From assembly GCA_045538305.1 (NCBI GenBank), contig JAZSRC010000036.1, positions 1 to 38,259 on the forward strand: a stretch of 38,259 nucleotides of DNA, in the 5' to 3' direction. Source of the DNA: SFHK01 sp045538305. Its GTDB lineage: Bacteria > Bacillota > Clostridia > Christensenellales > Aristaeellaceae. The first letter of the stretch is position 1, and every line of letters begins with the position of its first letter. Below are positions 22,967-31,593 of this stretch, in pieces. The notes below the pieces were generated by a model, which did not search any database, had not been told where the DNA came from, and was given only the letters and a program-made list of their open reading frames with translations. Made by a program: the position numbers and the translations under genes.

Positions 22967-24721
22967 ATGATACACGGAAACCTTGAAGGCATTCGCGAAT
23001 CGCTTATTCAGGAGATGGACAGGCTGTACGATATTGAATTTGATCGGGATATGTTTTTGCCCGACCGTCTGCTGTCCCTGCTCATTCGCTTTACCGAACA
23101 GCTGAACCGCGAGATGATGGTATATCTGAGCCGCGACGGCGAAATACTGGAGGTCGCGATCGGTTCCATATCGTCCATTGGCCTTACGGAAATGCACCTG
23201 CGCCGAAATTTCGACCGTTTGACAGGCTTCCGCTGCATACACACCCATCCCGGCGGAAATGCCAGATTGTCCGATGTGGACATTCAGGCGCTCAGACTTC
23301 TGCGCTTTGACGCCATGGTCGCCGTCGGCGTAAGCGATGGCCGCGCAACCGGTATATCTGCAGCGTTTCTGGGCGAATTGGAATACAGCCGCCTTTCCGT
23401 AAACATTCTGGGGCCCGTAAAGCCCGGCCGTATACCGCAGAAGGAGTGGCTGCGCGAAATCGATCTGAGCGAGGAGCGCGTACAGAAGGCCATTAAAGAA
23501 GGCGGAATCGTAGACAACTCTGAAAAGGTAATGCTGATTTCCACCGACAGTCAGGAATCGCTTGACGAGCTTGCCGGCCTTGCAGGCACTGCAGGCGCGG
23601 TGATTGTCAGCAAGGTTCTCCAAAAGCGAGCAAAGCCCGACCCTGCCACGTTTATCGGAACCGGCAAGGCGGAGGAACTCTCCCTTACCTGTCAGACGCT
23701 GGAAGTAGACCTCGCCATTCTGGACGACGAGCTTACAGGCGCACAGCAAAAAAACCTGGAGCAGGCGCTTGGCGTTCGCGTGATTGACCGCACAAGCCTG
23801 ATACTGGATATATTCGCGCGACGGGCTCAGACAGCGGAAGGTAAGCTGCAGGTAGAACTTGCCCAGATGAAATATCGCCTTCCCCGACTGGTCGGCTCCA
23901 CTTCCCTTTCGCGTCTGGGCGGCGGTATCGGAACGAGAGGCCCCGGCGAAACGCGTCTGGAAACGGACAGACGACACATCAGAAAGCGTATAGACGACCT
24001 TACGCACGAGCTGAACGAGCTCACCAAGCAGCGCGGATTGCGCCGCGCAAGGCGCAGCAAAATGGAGCAGACGATGGTTGCACTTGTCGGATATACAAAT
24101 GCGGGCAAAAGCACGCTTTTAAACGCGCTTTCCGGCTCCGACGTATTGGTGGAGGATAAGCTGTTTGCAACGCTTGACCCGGTAGTACGGCAGGTGGAAT
24201 TGCCCGAAAACCGCCGCTGTATGATGGTAGACACTGTAGGATTTATCAGAAAGCTCCCCCACGCGCTCGTAGAAGCCTTCAAATCTACACTGGAAGAAGC
24301 CATTACCGCAGACCTTCTGGTAATCGTATCCGATCTGTCGTCGCCTTTTTACAGGCAGCAGCGCGAGGTAGTGTACGACGTACTGAACCAGCTCGGCGCG
24401 CAGGGAAAGCCCGTACTGGAAGCGCTTAACAAATCCGACAAGGCGGATGTGCAAAACGTGATCGAGCCAGCGGACGCCATCATGATTTCTGCCGAGACCG
24501 GTCAGGGCCTTGAAGAACTGAAACGCGCCATTTCCGAAAGAATCTCCGCAATGAGAAGACAGGTCGAGCTGCTGATCCCCTATCATAAGGGCGGTGCGCT
24601 GAATCTCCTGCACGCACAGGGCGATGTGGAAAGCGAGGAATACCTCGACACCGGCACAAAGGTCACCTGTTATCTGGATTCCACGCTCTACGCGAGGGTT
24701 ATGAAAATACTGGAAAACTGA
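22967..24721 (+). CDS. hflX: HflX GTPase with N-terminal JAMM/MPN-like domain
   Basis: A 584-residue protein. Residues ~185-365 form the HflX N-terminal subdomain and coiled coil (FIGTGKAEEL at 229-238, GGGIGTRGPGETRLETDRR at 318-336). The TRAFAC G domain has G1 GYTNAGKST (375-383), G3 DTVGF and G4 NKSD. HflX binds 50S subunits and splits stalled or hibernating ribosomes. The first ~150 residues are extra compared with E. coli HflX. They carry an exact HxHx7SxxD metal motif (H92, H94, S102, D105), with candidate acids E59 or E62 upstream, as in JAMM/RadC-like domains. It is the last gene of the malQ-glgP operon and ends at a terminator. Confidence 0.93.
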   Translation: MIHGNLEGIRESLIQEMDRLYDIEFDRDMFLPDRLLSLLIRFTEQLNREMMVYLSRDGEILEVAIGSISSIGLTEMHLRRNFDRLTGFRCIHTHPGGNARLSDVDIQALRLLRFDAMVAVGVSDGRATGISAAFLGELEYSRLSVNILGPVKPGRIPQKEWLREIDLSEERVQKAIKEGGIVDNSEKVMLISTDSQESLDELAGLAGTAGAVIVSKVLQKRAKPDPATFIGTGKAEELSLTCQTLEVDLAILDDELTGAQQKNLEQALGVRVIDRTSLILDIFARRAQTAEGKLQVELAQMKYRLPRLVGSTSLSRLGGGIGTRGPGETRLETDRRHIRKRIDDLTHELNELTKQRGLRRARRSKMEQTMVALVGYTNAGKSTLLNALSGSDVLVEDKLFATLDPVVRQVELPENRRCMMVDTVGFIRKLPHALVEAFKSTLEEAITADLLVIVSDLSSPFYRQQREVVYDVLNQLGAQGKPVLEALNKSDKADVQNVIEPADAIMISAETGQGLEELKRAISERISAMRRQVELLIPYHKGGALNLLHAQGDVESEEYLDTGTKVTCYLDSTLYARVMKILEN

Positions 24722-24745
24722 CTTGCTTCCTGAGTCTCCATAAAA

Positions 24746-24795
24746 AACAGGCTTGCTTACGGCTTTTCAGCCCGAAACAGCCTGCTTTTCTTTCT
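24746..24795. terminator. Terminator between hflX and the convergent polA operon
   Basis: An outer CAGGCT/AGCCTG stem (24748-24753 with 24779-24784) encloses an inner GGC/GCC stem. T-runs follow on the plus side (CTTTTCTTTC), and TTTTTT follows on the minus side. It probably works in both directions. Confidence 0.8.
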
Positions 24796-24807
24796 ACATG
24801 CATTCCA

Positions 24808-26358
24808 TTAGTCGATCACTTCAATATACTCTATTCCTTTCAGCGCATCCGTTTCCCGAATTGCGCCAAGGCCCGATACGTTCAAAGTAGTCATCAGCGT
24901 GCCTTTTCTGAAAAACAGGCCCATGATCGGAAGCTGCTCTGCTATCCGTATCTGCATCTGACTGTACAGATTTTTAAACTGGGTTTCATCGCTTGCCTTA
25001 TAGATATTGCTAAGGAGGTTTTTCATTTCAGCGTCGGAATAACCGGAATAGTTCATACGGCCATCGGCAGCCATCAGGAACGTAAGGTCCGGAAGCAGCG
25101 CCATATTGATCGCGCACAGCGCCATATCAAAATCGCCGTTTTTCAGTTTTTTCTGAACGTTCGCAAGGGACAGCGTTTCAACGGTTACATTTATACCAAG
25201 CGGGCGCAATTGATCGCGGATCAGCTCCGCTGCGTGCGTACGCGTTGCAGCCGTATCGTCAATGTAGGTAATCAGCGTAAATTCCAGCTGTTCCAGAACG
25301 CCGTCCACTATCTGATCCAGGATTCCGTCCTGGTTATAATCGCCCCAGCCTGCTTCATACAAAAGCTGCAGCGCGCGTTCCTGCGATTCAAAATAAATGG
25401 CGGACTGCATTTCATACAGCCAGCTGCCAGGGACGACGGGGACTTCCGCTTCGGTTACCATATCCATGTAAATATTGGAGGCAATCGTGGTAATGTCGAT
25501 TGCATACATCAGCGCCTGGCGGGTATGTACGCTTGCAAACTGCACGGTATCCAGATTGGGAATCAGCGTCTCATAGGTCAATGTGGTATAGTCAACGCTG
25601 GTTCTGTCGGCCAAAAGCCTTCCAATCGCCGCAGACTGCGAACGCGTTGCAAGGGCGTCGATTTCTCCGGAGCTGAGCGCGCGCATCGCATCGCCCGTTT
25701 CGTTATAGCGGTATCCGTAAATAGTCTGTACGACGGGCGCTTTTTTCCACCAGTAGGGATTTGCATCCACCTGCATCCAATCCGGCTCGTAGTGCATATA
25801 CCAATACGGACCCGTACCAATGGCCGTTTCCCATGTAACGGTATTTCTTTGAAGCACCGGGAAGGTCATGGCATATAATGTCAGGTAGCTGGCGTATTTT
25901 CCATGTACGGTCAGCGTATAAAGGTCGGTAACCTCCATACTCTGAATGTACTGACAGCGCGTATAGTAGGGGCTTCCGTTATCGCCCAGCTTTATTATCT
26001 GCTGATAGGTATCATATACATCCTGTGCAGTAAAATATGTTCCGTCATGAAAGCGCACATTTTCACGCAGCTTGAATGTATATGTACCGTCTTTATATGT
26101 CCAGGAAAGCGCGAGCTCACCAACCGGCTTCAGCTGATCATCCAAATCAATCACAGATTCAAACACCAGCTCGTTCATGGTAATCAGGTCTCGTTGATTG
26201 CACACCAATGGATTGAGCGCAGCGCCCTGCTCGCTCACCATGCCAATGACAAATGAATTCAACTCCGCAAAACACGCCAGCGGATACTGAAAAGAGATAA
26301 GCAGCGCCAAAAGCGCCGCAACCAGGGTTTTACCGATATGCTTCCTGATAGTATTCAT
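24808..26358 (-). CDS. Extracellular solute-binding protein, family 5 (oligopeptide type)
   Basis: A 516-residue exported protein. The N-terminal signal (basic MNTIRKH, then a hydrophobic core to about 27) ends in LACFAEL. This could be cleaved after FA, or the Cys could be lipid-modified, though the lipobox is poor. The SBP_bac_5 fold is evident from YTFKLRENVRFHDGTYFTAQDV and IGTGPYWY. An EF-hand-like loop (DYNQDGILD) lies in the middle. Such proteins deliver peptides or nickel to an ABC importer, but no permease or ATPase genes are next to it. Its start overlaps the lytic transglycosylase gene by 29 bases, and its ribosome binding site is weak, suggesting coupled translation. Confidence 0.9.
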   Translation of the reverse strand: MNTIRKHIGKTLVAALLALLISFQYPLACFAELNSFVIGMVSEQGAALNPLVCNQRDLITMNELVFESVIDLDDQLKPVGELALSWTYKDGTYTFKLRENVRFHDGTYFTAQDVYDTYQQIIKLGDNGSPYYTRCQYIQSMEVTDLYTLTVHGKYASYLTLYAMTFPVLQRNTVTWETAIGTGPYWYMHYEPDWMQVDANPYWWKKAPVVQTIYGYRYNETGDAMRALSSGEIDALATRSQSAAIGRLLADRTSVDYTTLTYETLIPNLDTVQFASVHTRQALMYAIDITTIASNIYMDMVTEAEVPVVPGSWLYEMQSAIYFESQERALQLLYEAGWGDYNQDGILDQIVDGVLEQLEFTLITYIDDTAATRTHAAELIRDQLRPLGINVTVETLSLANVQKKLKNGDFDMALCAINMALLPDLTFLMAADGRMNYSGYSDAEMKNLLSNIYKASDETQFKNLYSQMQIRIAEQLPIMGLFFRKGTLMTTLNVSGLGAIRETDALKGIEYIEVID

Positions 26359-26914
26359 ATGCTTTACGAACCTTATCTACATAATGCTTTGTCTGAGAAG
26401 CGCCGTCCGGAAGTCCGGTAAGCGCAATCCCGTCTTTAGAATAGTTCTCATTTTTCAGCCACTCGTCCACCGTTCCCTGCCCGGAATGATAGGCAGCCAC
26501 GGCGTTTACAAAATAACCGTCATACCGTTTCAACAGAAAATCCAGATACCATGCGCCGTATCGGAGGGACGTTTCGGCGTCATACAGGCTGTCGTCCGTA
26601 TAGTTTTGCTCTTCCCCCAACTTCCTGGCAATCCATTTTCCCGTATCCGGCATGATCTGCATAAGCCCGCGTGCGCCGACTGACGACGTGGCATACGGAT
26701 CAAAGTCGGATTCTGTTTTTACTATGGCTGCCATGAAAGACGGCGGAAAGCCGTATACGCCTGCAGATAACCGAATTTCCTCTTCGTATTTCATAGGGTA
26801 TTCTATCTTCCGTATGTATTCCGGAATCAGCAGCACGAATAATGCGACGAAGGCAGCCAACATAAGGAGCAGAATGCCTGCATTTCTACGCCGCCGGCGA
26901 TTTTTTCTGCTCAT
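26330..26914 (-). CDS. Membrane-anchored lytic transglycosylase (SLT domain, Slt70-like)
   Basis: A 194-residue protein. The very basic N terminus (RKNRRRRR) is followed by one transmembrane helix (about 12-30), so the catalytic domain faces outside. The SLT domain begins near 50. Catalytic E68 is in VKTESDFDP, followed by the family segments SVGARGLMQIMP (78-89) and the AYHSGQGTVDEW repeat region. It cleaves peptidoglycan glycan strands with formation of anhydro-MurNAc. It overlaps coaE by ATGA and the solute-binding protein gene by 29 bases. Confidence 0.94.
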   Translation of the reverse strand: MSRKNRRRRRNAGILLLMLAAFVALFVLLIPEYIRKIEYPMKYEEEIRLSAGVYGFPPSFMAAIVKTESDFDPYATSSVGARGLMQIMPDTGKWIARKLGEEQNYTDDSLYDAETSLRYGAWYLDFLLKRYDGYFVNAVAAYHSGQGTVDEWLKNENYSKDGIALTGLPDGASQTKHYVDKVRKAYEYYQEAYR

Positions 26915-27546
26915 TCAATCTCCATTCGATACAGCTTCTTTTCAAGCGCATTGTACAGACTTGTAAGCTCCGCGCACATTTTTTCAACCGTTCTGCGGTT
27001 GTCAATGATAATCGTTGCCAAGGCTTCCTTTTCTTCCAGCGGCATCTGCGAATTGATTCTCGCGCTGGCTTGCTCATACGTAAGCCCATCGCGCATCATC
27101 AGCCGCTCCAGCTGCTTTTCGTAGTCCAGCGAAATAAGCCAGGTTTCATCGCAAAGCGCATCCATACCGGTTTCAAACAGCAGCGGTACATTCAAAATGA
27201 CAATGCGTACCCCCTCCGCCTCTGCCTTTTCAACATCGTCCATCATGGCCTTTTGAATGGCAGGATGGGTTACGGAGTCCAGAAGCCTTCGTTTCATGGG
27301 GTCGCCAAACACAATATCGCCCAGCGCCCGCCGGTTCAGGGTACCGTCTTCAAAAAACACTTCATCGCCAAACGCCTCGCGGAGCGCGGGAAGCAGCGGC
27401 CCTCCCGGCGCGGTCATGCTGCGGGAAACGGCGTCTGCGTCCAGACATCTGGCGCCCAGGGTGGCAAGATGCCTTGCCGCTTCCGATTTTCCCGAAGCGA
27501 TTCCGCCGGTCAGACCAACGATATACACTTTACGATTTGCACTCAT
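26911..27546 (-). CDS. coaE: Dephospho-CoA kinase
   Basis: A 211-residue P-loop kinase for the last step of coenzyme A synthesis, phosphorylating the 3' hydroxyl of dephospho-CoA. The Walker A motif is GLTGGIASGKS (11-21). The CoA-binding segment LDADAVSR follows, and VTHPAIQKAM is in the lid region. The ATG has GGGAGG nine bases upstream. It overlaps the end of polA by 17 bases and the transglycosylase by 4. The polA-coaE order is common in Bacillota. Confidence 0.96.
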   Translation of the reverse strand: MSANRKVYIVGLTGGIASGKSEAARHLATLGARCLDADAVSRSMTAPGGPLLPALREAFGDEVFFEDGTLNRRALGDIVFGDPMKRRLLDSVTHPAIQKAMMDDVEKAEAEGVRIVILNVPLLFETGMDALCDETWLISLDYEKQLERLMMRDGLTYEQASARINSQMPLEEKEALATIIIDNRRTVEKMCAELTSLYNALEKKLYRMEIE

Positions 27547-30130
27547 TCCAATTTCCTCCCGTTGAAAGCTCCGCTTTGAGGGGTACGTTCATTTGGATAA
27601 CCGATTCCATGCCCTCAATCAAAAGCTTTTCTACTGTCTCCCGTTCTTCCAAAGGCGCTTCTACAATCAATTCATCGTGCACCTGAAGGATCAGTCTGGC
27701 CCGGAGCCCCCTGTTTTTCAGCTCTTCATGAACCTTTACCATGGCAATCTTGATGATATCGGCAGCGGTTCCCTGAATGGGACTGTTCATCGCAGCCCTT
27801 TCGCCGAAGGAACGCATATTGTAGCTGGCGCTTGCAAGCTCCGGCAGATATCTTCTGCGACCGAACATCGTTTGAACATAGCCCTGTGTCTTTCCGACAG
27901 TCACTTGCTCATCCATATACCTTTTGACATTCGGGTAGCGGCTGTTGTAGCGCTCGATAAAGCTCGCCGCCTCGCGCCGGGAAACGCCGATATTCTTTGC
28001 CAGCCCGAAATCCGAAATACCATACACGATTCCGAAGTTGACCGCCTTGGCGTTTGAACGCATCTCGCGCGTCACCATCTCAAGAGGAACCGAGTACACC
28101 TCCGCTGCCGTACGAGCGTGAATGTCCTGATCCCTGTTAAAGGCGTCCTGCATATTCTTCTCATCGGACATATGCGCAAGCACGCGCAGCTCAATCTGAG
28201 AATAATCCGCATCCACAAGAATCCAGCCCGGTTCGGCAATAAAGGCCTTTCTGATCTCGCGTCCAAGCTCTGTGCGTACAGGGATGTTTTGCAGGTTCGG
28301 ATCTCTGGAGCTTATGCGTCCGGTTCCTGTAACCGCCTGCTCAAAGCTGGTGTGAATCCGGCTTTCCGCCGTAAGCTTTGGCAGCAGCCCCTCAATATAG
28401 GTGCTGTTCAGCTTCTGGTATTTTCTGTATTCCAGGATCTTTTGCGCTATCGGATGCTCCTGCGCGAGCTCCTCCAGAACCTCGGCAGCCGTACTCACCT
28501 TGCCCTTTTTACCGCCGGGAACCGGCAGCATCAGATCTTCAAACAAAAGTTTGGAAAGCTGCTTGGGCGAGTTGGGGTTTACGCCCTTTCCGTAATCGCC
28601 TGCAAGCGCTTCAATCTGAGAGGAAATATCCTCAATGCGCTTCTGGTATTCCAGCCCGAGCGCCTTCAGATAATCGCTGTCTACGCGAAACCCTGCCTTT
28701 TCCATATCCTTAAGCACAAATGCCAGCGGCATTTCGATATCGCGATACAAGCTCATAAGGCCGGTTTCTTCCAGCTTCGCCCGCTGCAGATCAAAAAGCG
28801 CCATCAGGCTTCCCGCCGGGCAATCGGCGGAAAAATCGAGATTGGCCATTGCGCAAGCGCTTTCCAGCGTGCCTGCGCTGTGCTGCGGGTTCAGCACATA
28901 GGCGGCCAGCATTGTATCCTCACAGCGGTTTGCCAGATGGGAAAGATCCACCGGAAACGTTTTTACATTATGTGCAATCACTCTGGTGGTTCCGTTTTCG
29001 AAAACCGGCGCAAGCGCACGGGCAATGTCATTTTCCGTAAGCCCGGGGCTCAGAAGGTCGCCCCCGATTTCACAAATAAGGCTTTCACCGGTACTGAACG
29101 CAGCGGAAAACTGTTCGCCGACATATACAGCCGCATACGGCGGCGCAGCTTCCGAGAGTCCGGCAATCGTTTCAAAAAGCGCATCGAAACCCGAAACCTT
29201 AATTGTGGGCTTATGCGAAAGCGCTTTCACTTCCTCTATGACAGCCGGTTCATCCGTCGCCATCCGATCAGACATTTCGCGGATTCTCGCAATCAGCGAC
29301 CTGAGCTTCAGTTTCTGAAGAAGCGGCAGCGCGCCTGAAAGATTTCCGATACGCGCATCATTAAAATCAAAGGTCATGGGCACATGCCTGTCGATCGTTG
29401 CAAGGAACTTGCTTTCAAGCGACTGATCACGATACGTAAGCAGCTTTGTCTGTATTGCGCCCTTCAGCTGATCCGCGGCGCAGGCCAGCGCGTTTTCAAG
29501 CGTTGAAAACTGCTGAATCAGCTTGACGGCAGTTTTCTCACCAACCCCGGGAATGCCGGGAATGTTGTCAGACGTATCGCCCATCAAGCCCTTTATATCG
29601 ATCATCTTTACGGGCTCTACCCCGTATTTTTCGTTTATCCATTCGGGCGTCACGCGTTCGGTATCGCTAATGCCTCGCTTTGTATAAAGAATGGTCGTGC
29701 ATTTACCGGCCAGCTGATAGGAATCCCGATCGCCGGTTACAATCAGCGCGTCCACATCCTTTTCTTCGCAAATGCGGCTGACGGTACCCAGAATATCGTC
29801 CGCCTCATAGCCGGTTATGCCCATCTGCGCAATACCCGAGAGCGTCAAAATTTCGCGGATGCGGGGGATCTGTGTTTTCATTTCCTCCGGCGTCGGCGCG
29901 CGGCCCGCTTTATAATCACTATATCGCTCATGGCGGAAGGTTTTGCCGTGTTCGTCAAAAGCCACAAGACAGTAATCCGGCTTCTCCTCCGAAAACACCT
30001 TCAGCAGCATATTCATGAAACCGTAAATCGCATTGGTATATTCGCCTTCTCCGTTGTCCATCAGAGGAAGCGCATGGAACGCGCGATACATCAGGCTATA
30101 GCCGTCCACCAGCACGATCTTTGATTTCAT
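27530..30130 (-). CDS. polA: DNA polymerase I
   Basis: An 866-residue polymerase for Okazaki fragment processing and repair. The N-terminal 5' nuclease domain (about 1-290) has GYSLMYRAFHAL and the metal-site segments VAFDEHGKTFRHE and GYEADDILG. The middle domain (about 310-460) has the 3'-5' exonuclease fold, but I do not see the DxE acids, so proofreading is probably lost, as in Bacillus stearothermophilus and Taq enzymes. Polymerase motifs: A is DYSQIELRVLAH, B is RSNAKAVNFGIVYG, C is QVHDELIVE. A GGAGG site precedes the ATG. First gene of the polA-coaE-SLT-SBP series. Confidence 0.97.
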   Translation of the reverse strand: MKSKIVLVDGYSLMYRAFHALPLMDNGEGEYTNAIYGFMNMLLKVFSEEKPDYCLVAFDEHGKTFRHERYSDYKAGRAPTPEEMKTQIPRIREILTLSGIAQMGITGYEADDILGTVSRICEEKDVDALIVTGDRDSYQLAGKCTTILYTKRGISDTERVTPEWINEKYGVEPVKMIDIKGLMGDTSDNIPGIPGVGEKTAVKLIQQFSTLENALACAADQLKGAIQTKLLTYRDQSLESKFLATIDRHVPMTFDFNDARIGNLSGALPLLQKLKLRSLIARIREMSDRMATDEPAVIEEVKALSHKPTIKVSGFDALFETIAGLSEAAPPYAAVYVGEQFSAAFSTGESLICEIGGDLLSPGLTENDIARALAPVFENGTTRVIAHNVKTFPVDLSHLANRCEDTMLAAYVLNPQHSAGTLESACAMANLDFSADCPAGSLMALFDLQRAKLEETGLMSLYRDIEMPLAFVLKDMEKAGFRVDSDYLKALGLEYQKRIEDISSQIEALAGDYGKGVNPNSPKQLSKLLFEDLMLPVPGGKKGKVSTAAEVLEELAQEHPIAQKILEYRKYQKLNSTYIEGLLPKLTAESRIHTSFEQAVTGTGRISSRDPNLQNIPVRTELGREIRKAFIAEPGWILVDADYSQIELRVLAHMSDEKNMQDAFNRDQDIHARTAAEVYSVPLEMVTREMRSNAKAVNFGIVYGISDFGLAKNIGVSRREAASFIERYNSRYPNVKRYMDEQVTVGKTQGYVQTMFGRRRYLPELASASYNMRSFGERAAMNSPIQGTAADIIKIAMVKVHEELKNRGLRARLILQVHDELIVEAPLEERETVEKLLIEGMESVIQMNVPLKAELSTGGNWNECKS

Positions 30131-30165
30131 AACAATCCTCCGCCCAGATATAACTAATCAGTATT

Positions 30166-30194
30166 ATTATACCTCAAACAATCAAAAAAGGCAA
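30166..30194 (-). promoter_or_regulatory. Promoter of the polA operon
   Basis: On the minus strand, TTGCCT (30194-30189), a 17-base spacer and consensus TATAAT (30171-30166), about 36 bases before the polA ATG. Confidence 0.8.
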
Positions 30195-30302
30195 ACTCTA
30201 TTTCTGTGCAGATAAATCTGTATGCAAACTGAAATGTCAAACACTGTTTATAATAATTTAATCGAATATGGCATCGAAAAGATAACACCCACAAAGAATA
30301 TA

Positions 30303-30311
30303 TGATATAAT
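30303..30311 (+). promoter_or_regulatory. Extended -10 promoter of the ESCRT-III-like operon
   Basis: TGATATAAT is an extended -10 (TGn plus TATAAT at 30306-30311). The -35 position (30283-30288, TAACAC) is poor, as is usual for extended -10 promoters. Transcription would begin near 30318, leaving a leader of about 155 bases. Confidence 0.65.
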
Positions 30312-30317
30312 ATGAAG

Positions 30318-30471
30318 GATTAATTATGTTAATCTGAATTTTATCGACAGACTTTCACCTTCCCCTGAAAGAGAAAGCCGGACGAAGCATTTTTTCCAGC
30401 TACGGCGTTCTATAGACAGATGCGTCCGAGCACACGCAGTTTCCCTTATAACGAGGAGTGTATATTCAACC
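30318..30471 (+). other. Long structured leader of the ESCRT-III-like operon
   Basis: The untranslated region can fold as CTTTCA/TGAAAG near 30345-30372, and as a larger stem pairing GGAC-GAA-GCAT (30380-30390) with ATGCGTCC (30420-30427). It ends with GAGGAG at 30453-30458, 13 bases before the ATG, a long spacing. No known riboswitch family is recognised. Together with the polA promoter, this accounts for the 341-base gap 30131-30471. Confidence 0.45.
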
Positions 30472-31539
30472 ATGAAAAAGAACAATTCCGTCTCCGCACG
30501 GAATGAAATTGTCAATAGCTTTTACAAGATATCCGACGGCGCGAAGGACCCCGAAATCAGAGGCATTCTCCGGAAAATTGCGGAGGAAGTTCTTCATGAC
30601 CGTTCTGGACCAATGAGCCCTGAAAAGGAAGCAGAGCTTCAATCATTGGCGCAGTCCATAAAGGAATATGTGGATTTGGGATTGATCAAGGCTGTCAGGA
30701 ACTACAGAGATCAAATTACGCTCGTTCTTCAAAGAAACGATGGCATCGTTCAGGTAAAGTCAAAAAAGGAGGGCTTCAGCATTATGGCATTTCTCAAAAA
30801 ACTGTTTGGAAAAAAGAGCTCCGATCCCATCGCTAACATCGCCGATAAGGAAGCAGTGAAGGCAGATATGGCCATCAACGGCGCTACCAGGGATATGGAG
30901 AGCTATTCCTTCAAGCTCACAAACGAACATGCTAAGTACACGGAAATTGTCCGGAAAATGGCAGCGCTTGATGAATCGCATCCCGATTACAAACTGCTCA
31001 TCATCAAAGCAACCACCTCCAAAAAGACGATTCAGGCACTGGAAGATAATATGAACCGCGCATTCCAGGTTCTTTTGAGAAATCAGGAATATGTAATCCG
31101 CCTTGGCAATTACGAAATGGTCCGCCGCTATGCCGCCATGCTTCCGGATCCTTCCGTCGCCCAGCCGATCCTTGACGCCATTAAGGACATTGAGGACGAA
31201 ATGGATGAGAACATGCACGAGCTGGATAAGGCATTCGAATCAACCACCTCTACCCGTTCCTTCGACTTCTCTCTGGATGCATCCATTAAGGCCGATATTG
31301 CAAGCGTCAAGAGCGATAATGCGCGAATGGAAGAAAAGCGACAGGAAGAAGCGCTTAAGAAGCAGGTTGAGCTCGAGATTGAGAAGAGAGTAGCCGAGGA
31401 AAGAGCGGAACGCGCCAGGAAGGAAGCGGCGCAAAAGGCTGAGGCAGAAGCCGAATCGCTCAAGAATGAGCAGAAAACCGCCGAAACAAACGAAACTGCA
31501 GTTCCTGCGCCAGAAGTAACGGAAACTCCGGGCGTATAA
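30472..31539 (+). CDS. ESCRT-III (Snf7/CHMP)-like coiled-coil protein with N-terminal extension
   Basis: A 355-residue, highly charged and mainly helical protein with no signal or membrane helix. Residues 1-100 form an unrecognised helical domain. MAFLKKLFGKK (105-115) looks like the short amphipathic start of CHMP/Snf7 proteins. Residues ~128-260 follow the ESCRT-III pattern: a long hairpin, then a helix like the late core helix (DAIKDIEDEMDENMHELDKAF, split at 235-243 and 244-255). Residues 284-335 are a Glu/Lys/Arg/Ala single helix or coiled coil with an acidic, Pro-rich tail. It heads an operon with a second such protein and a MIT-AAA+ ATPase. The similarity is by eye and could be generic coiled coil. 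PspA-like is the main alternative. Confidence 0.6.
   Translation: MKKNNSVSARNEIVNSFYKISDGAKDPEIRGILRKIAEEVLHDRSGPMSPEKEAELQSLAQSIKEYVDLGLIKAVRNYRDQITLVLQRNDGIVQVKSKKEGFSIMAFLKKLFGKKSSDPIANIADKEAVKADMAINGATRDMESYSFKLTNEHAKYTEIVRKMAALDESHPDYKLLIIKATTSKKTIQALEDNMNRAFQVLLRNQEYVIRLGNYEMVRRYAAMLPDPSVAQPILDAIKDIEDEMDENMHELDKAFESTTSTRSFDFSLDASIKADIASVKSDNARMEEKRQEEALKKQVELEIEKRVAEERAERARKEAAQKAEAEAESLKNEQKTAETNETAVPAPEVTETPGV
30766..30786 (+). promoter_or_regulatory. Internal in-frame ribosome binding site and ATG
   Basis: AAGGAGGG (30766-30773) precedes an in-frame ATG at 30784-30786 by 10 bases. It would start a 251-residue short form beginning MAFLKKLFG, exactly at the ESCRT-III-like core. The site is at least as good as that of the annotated start, so two products from one gene are plausible. 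Confidence 0.55.
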
Positions 31540-31593
31540 AGCATGTCGTTAATGGCGTGCAGCTAGGTACAGATTCATTAAGGAGGCTTATAT

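Noticed and set aside
28118..29338. 406-codon plus-strand frame inside polA
   Set aside because: Antisense of polA. The product is rich in Arg/His/Cys without a domain, and there is no ribosome binding site.
30131..30471. CRISPR, attachment site or small gene between polA and the ESCRT-like operon
   Set aside because: The gap is explained by two promoters and a leader. No repeats or tRNA-like target are present.
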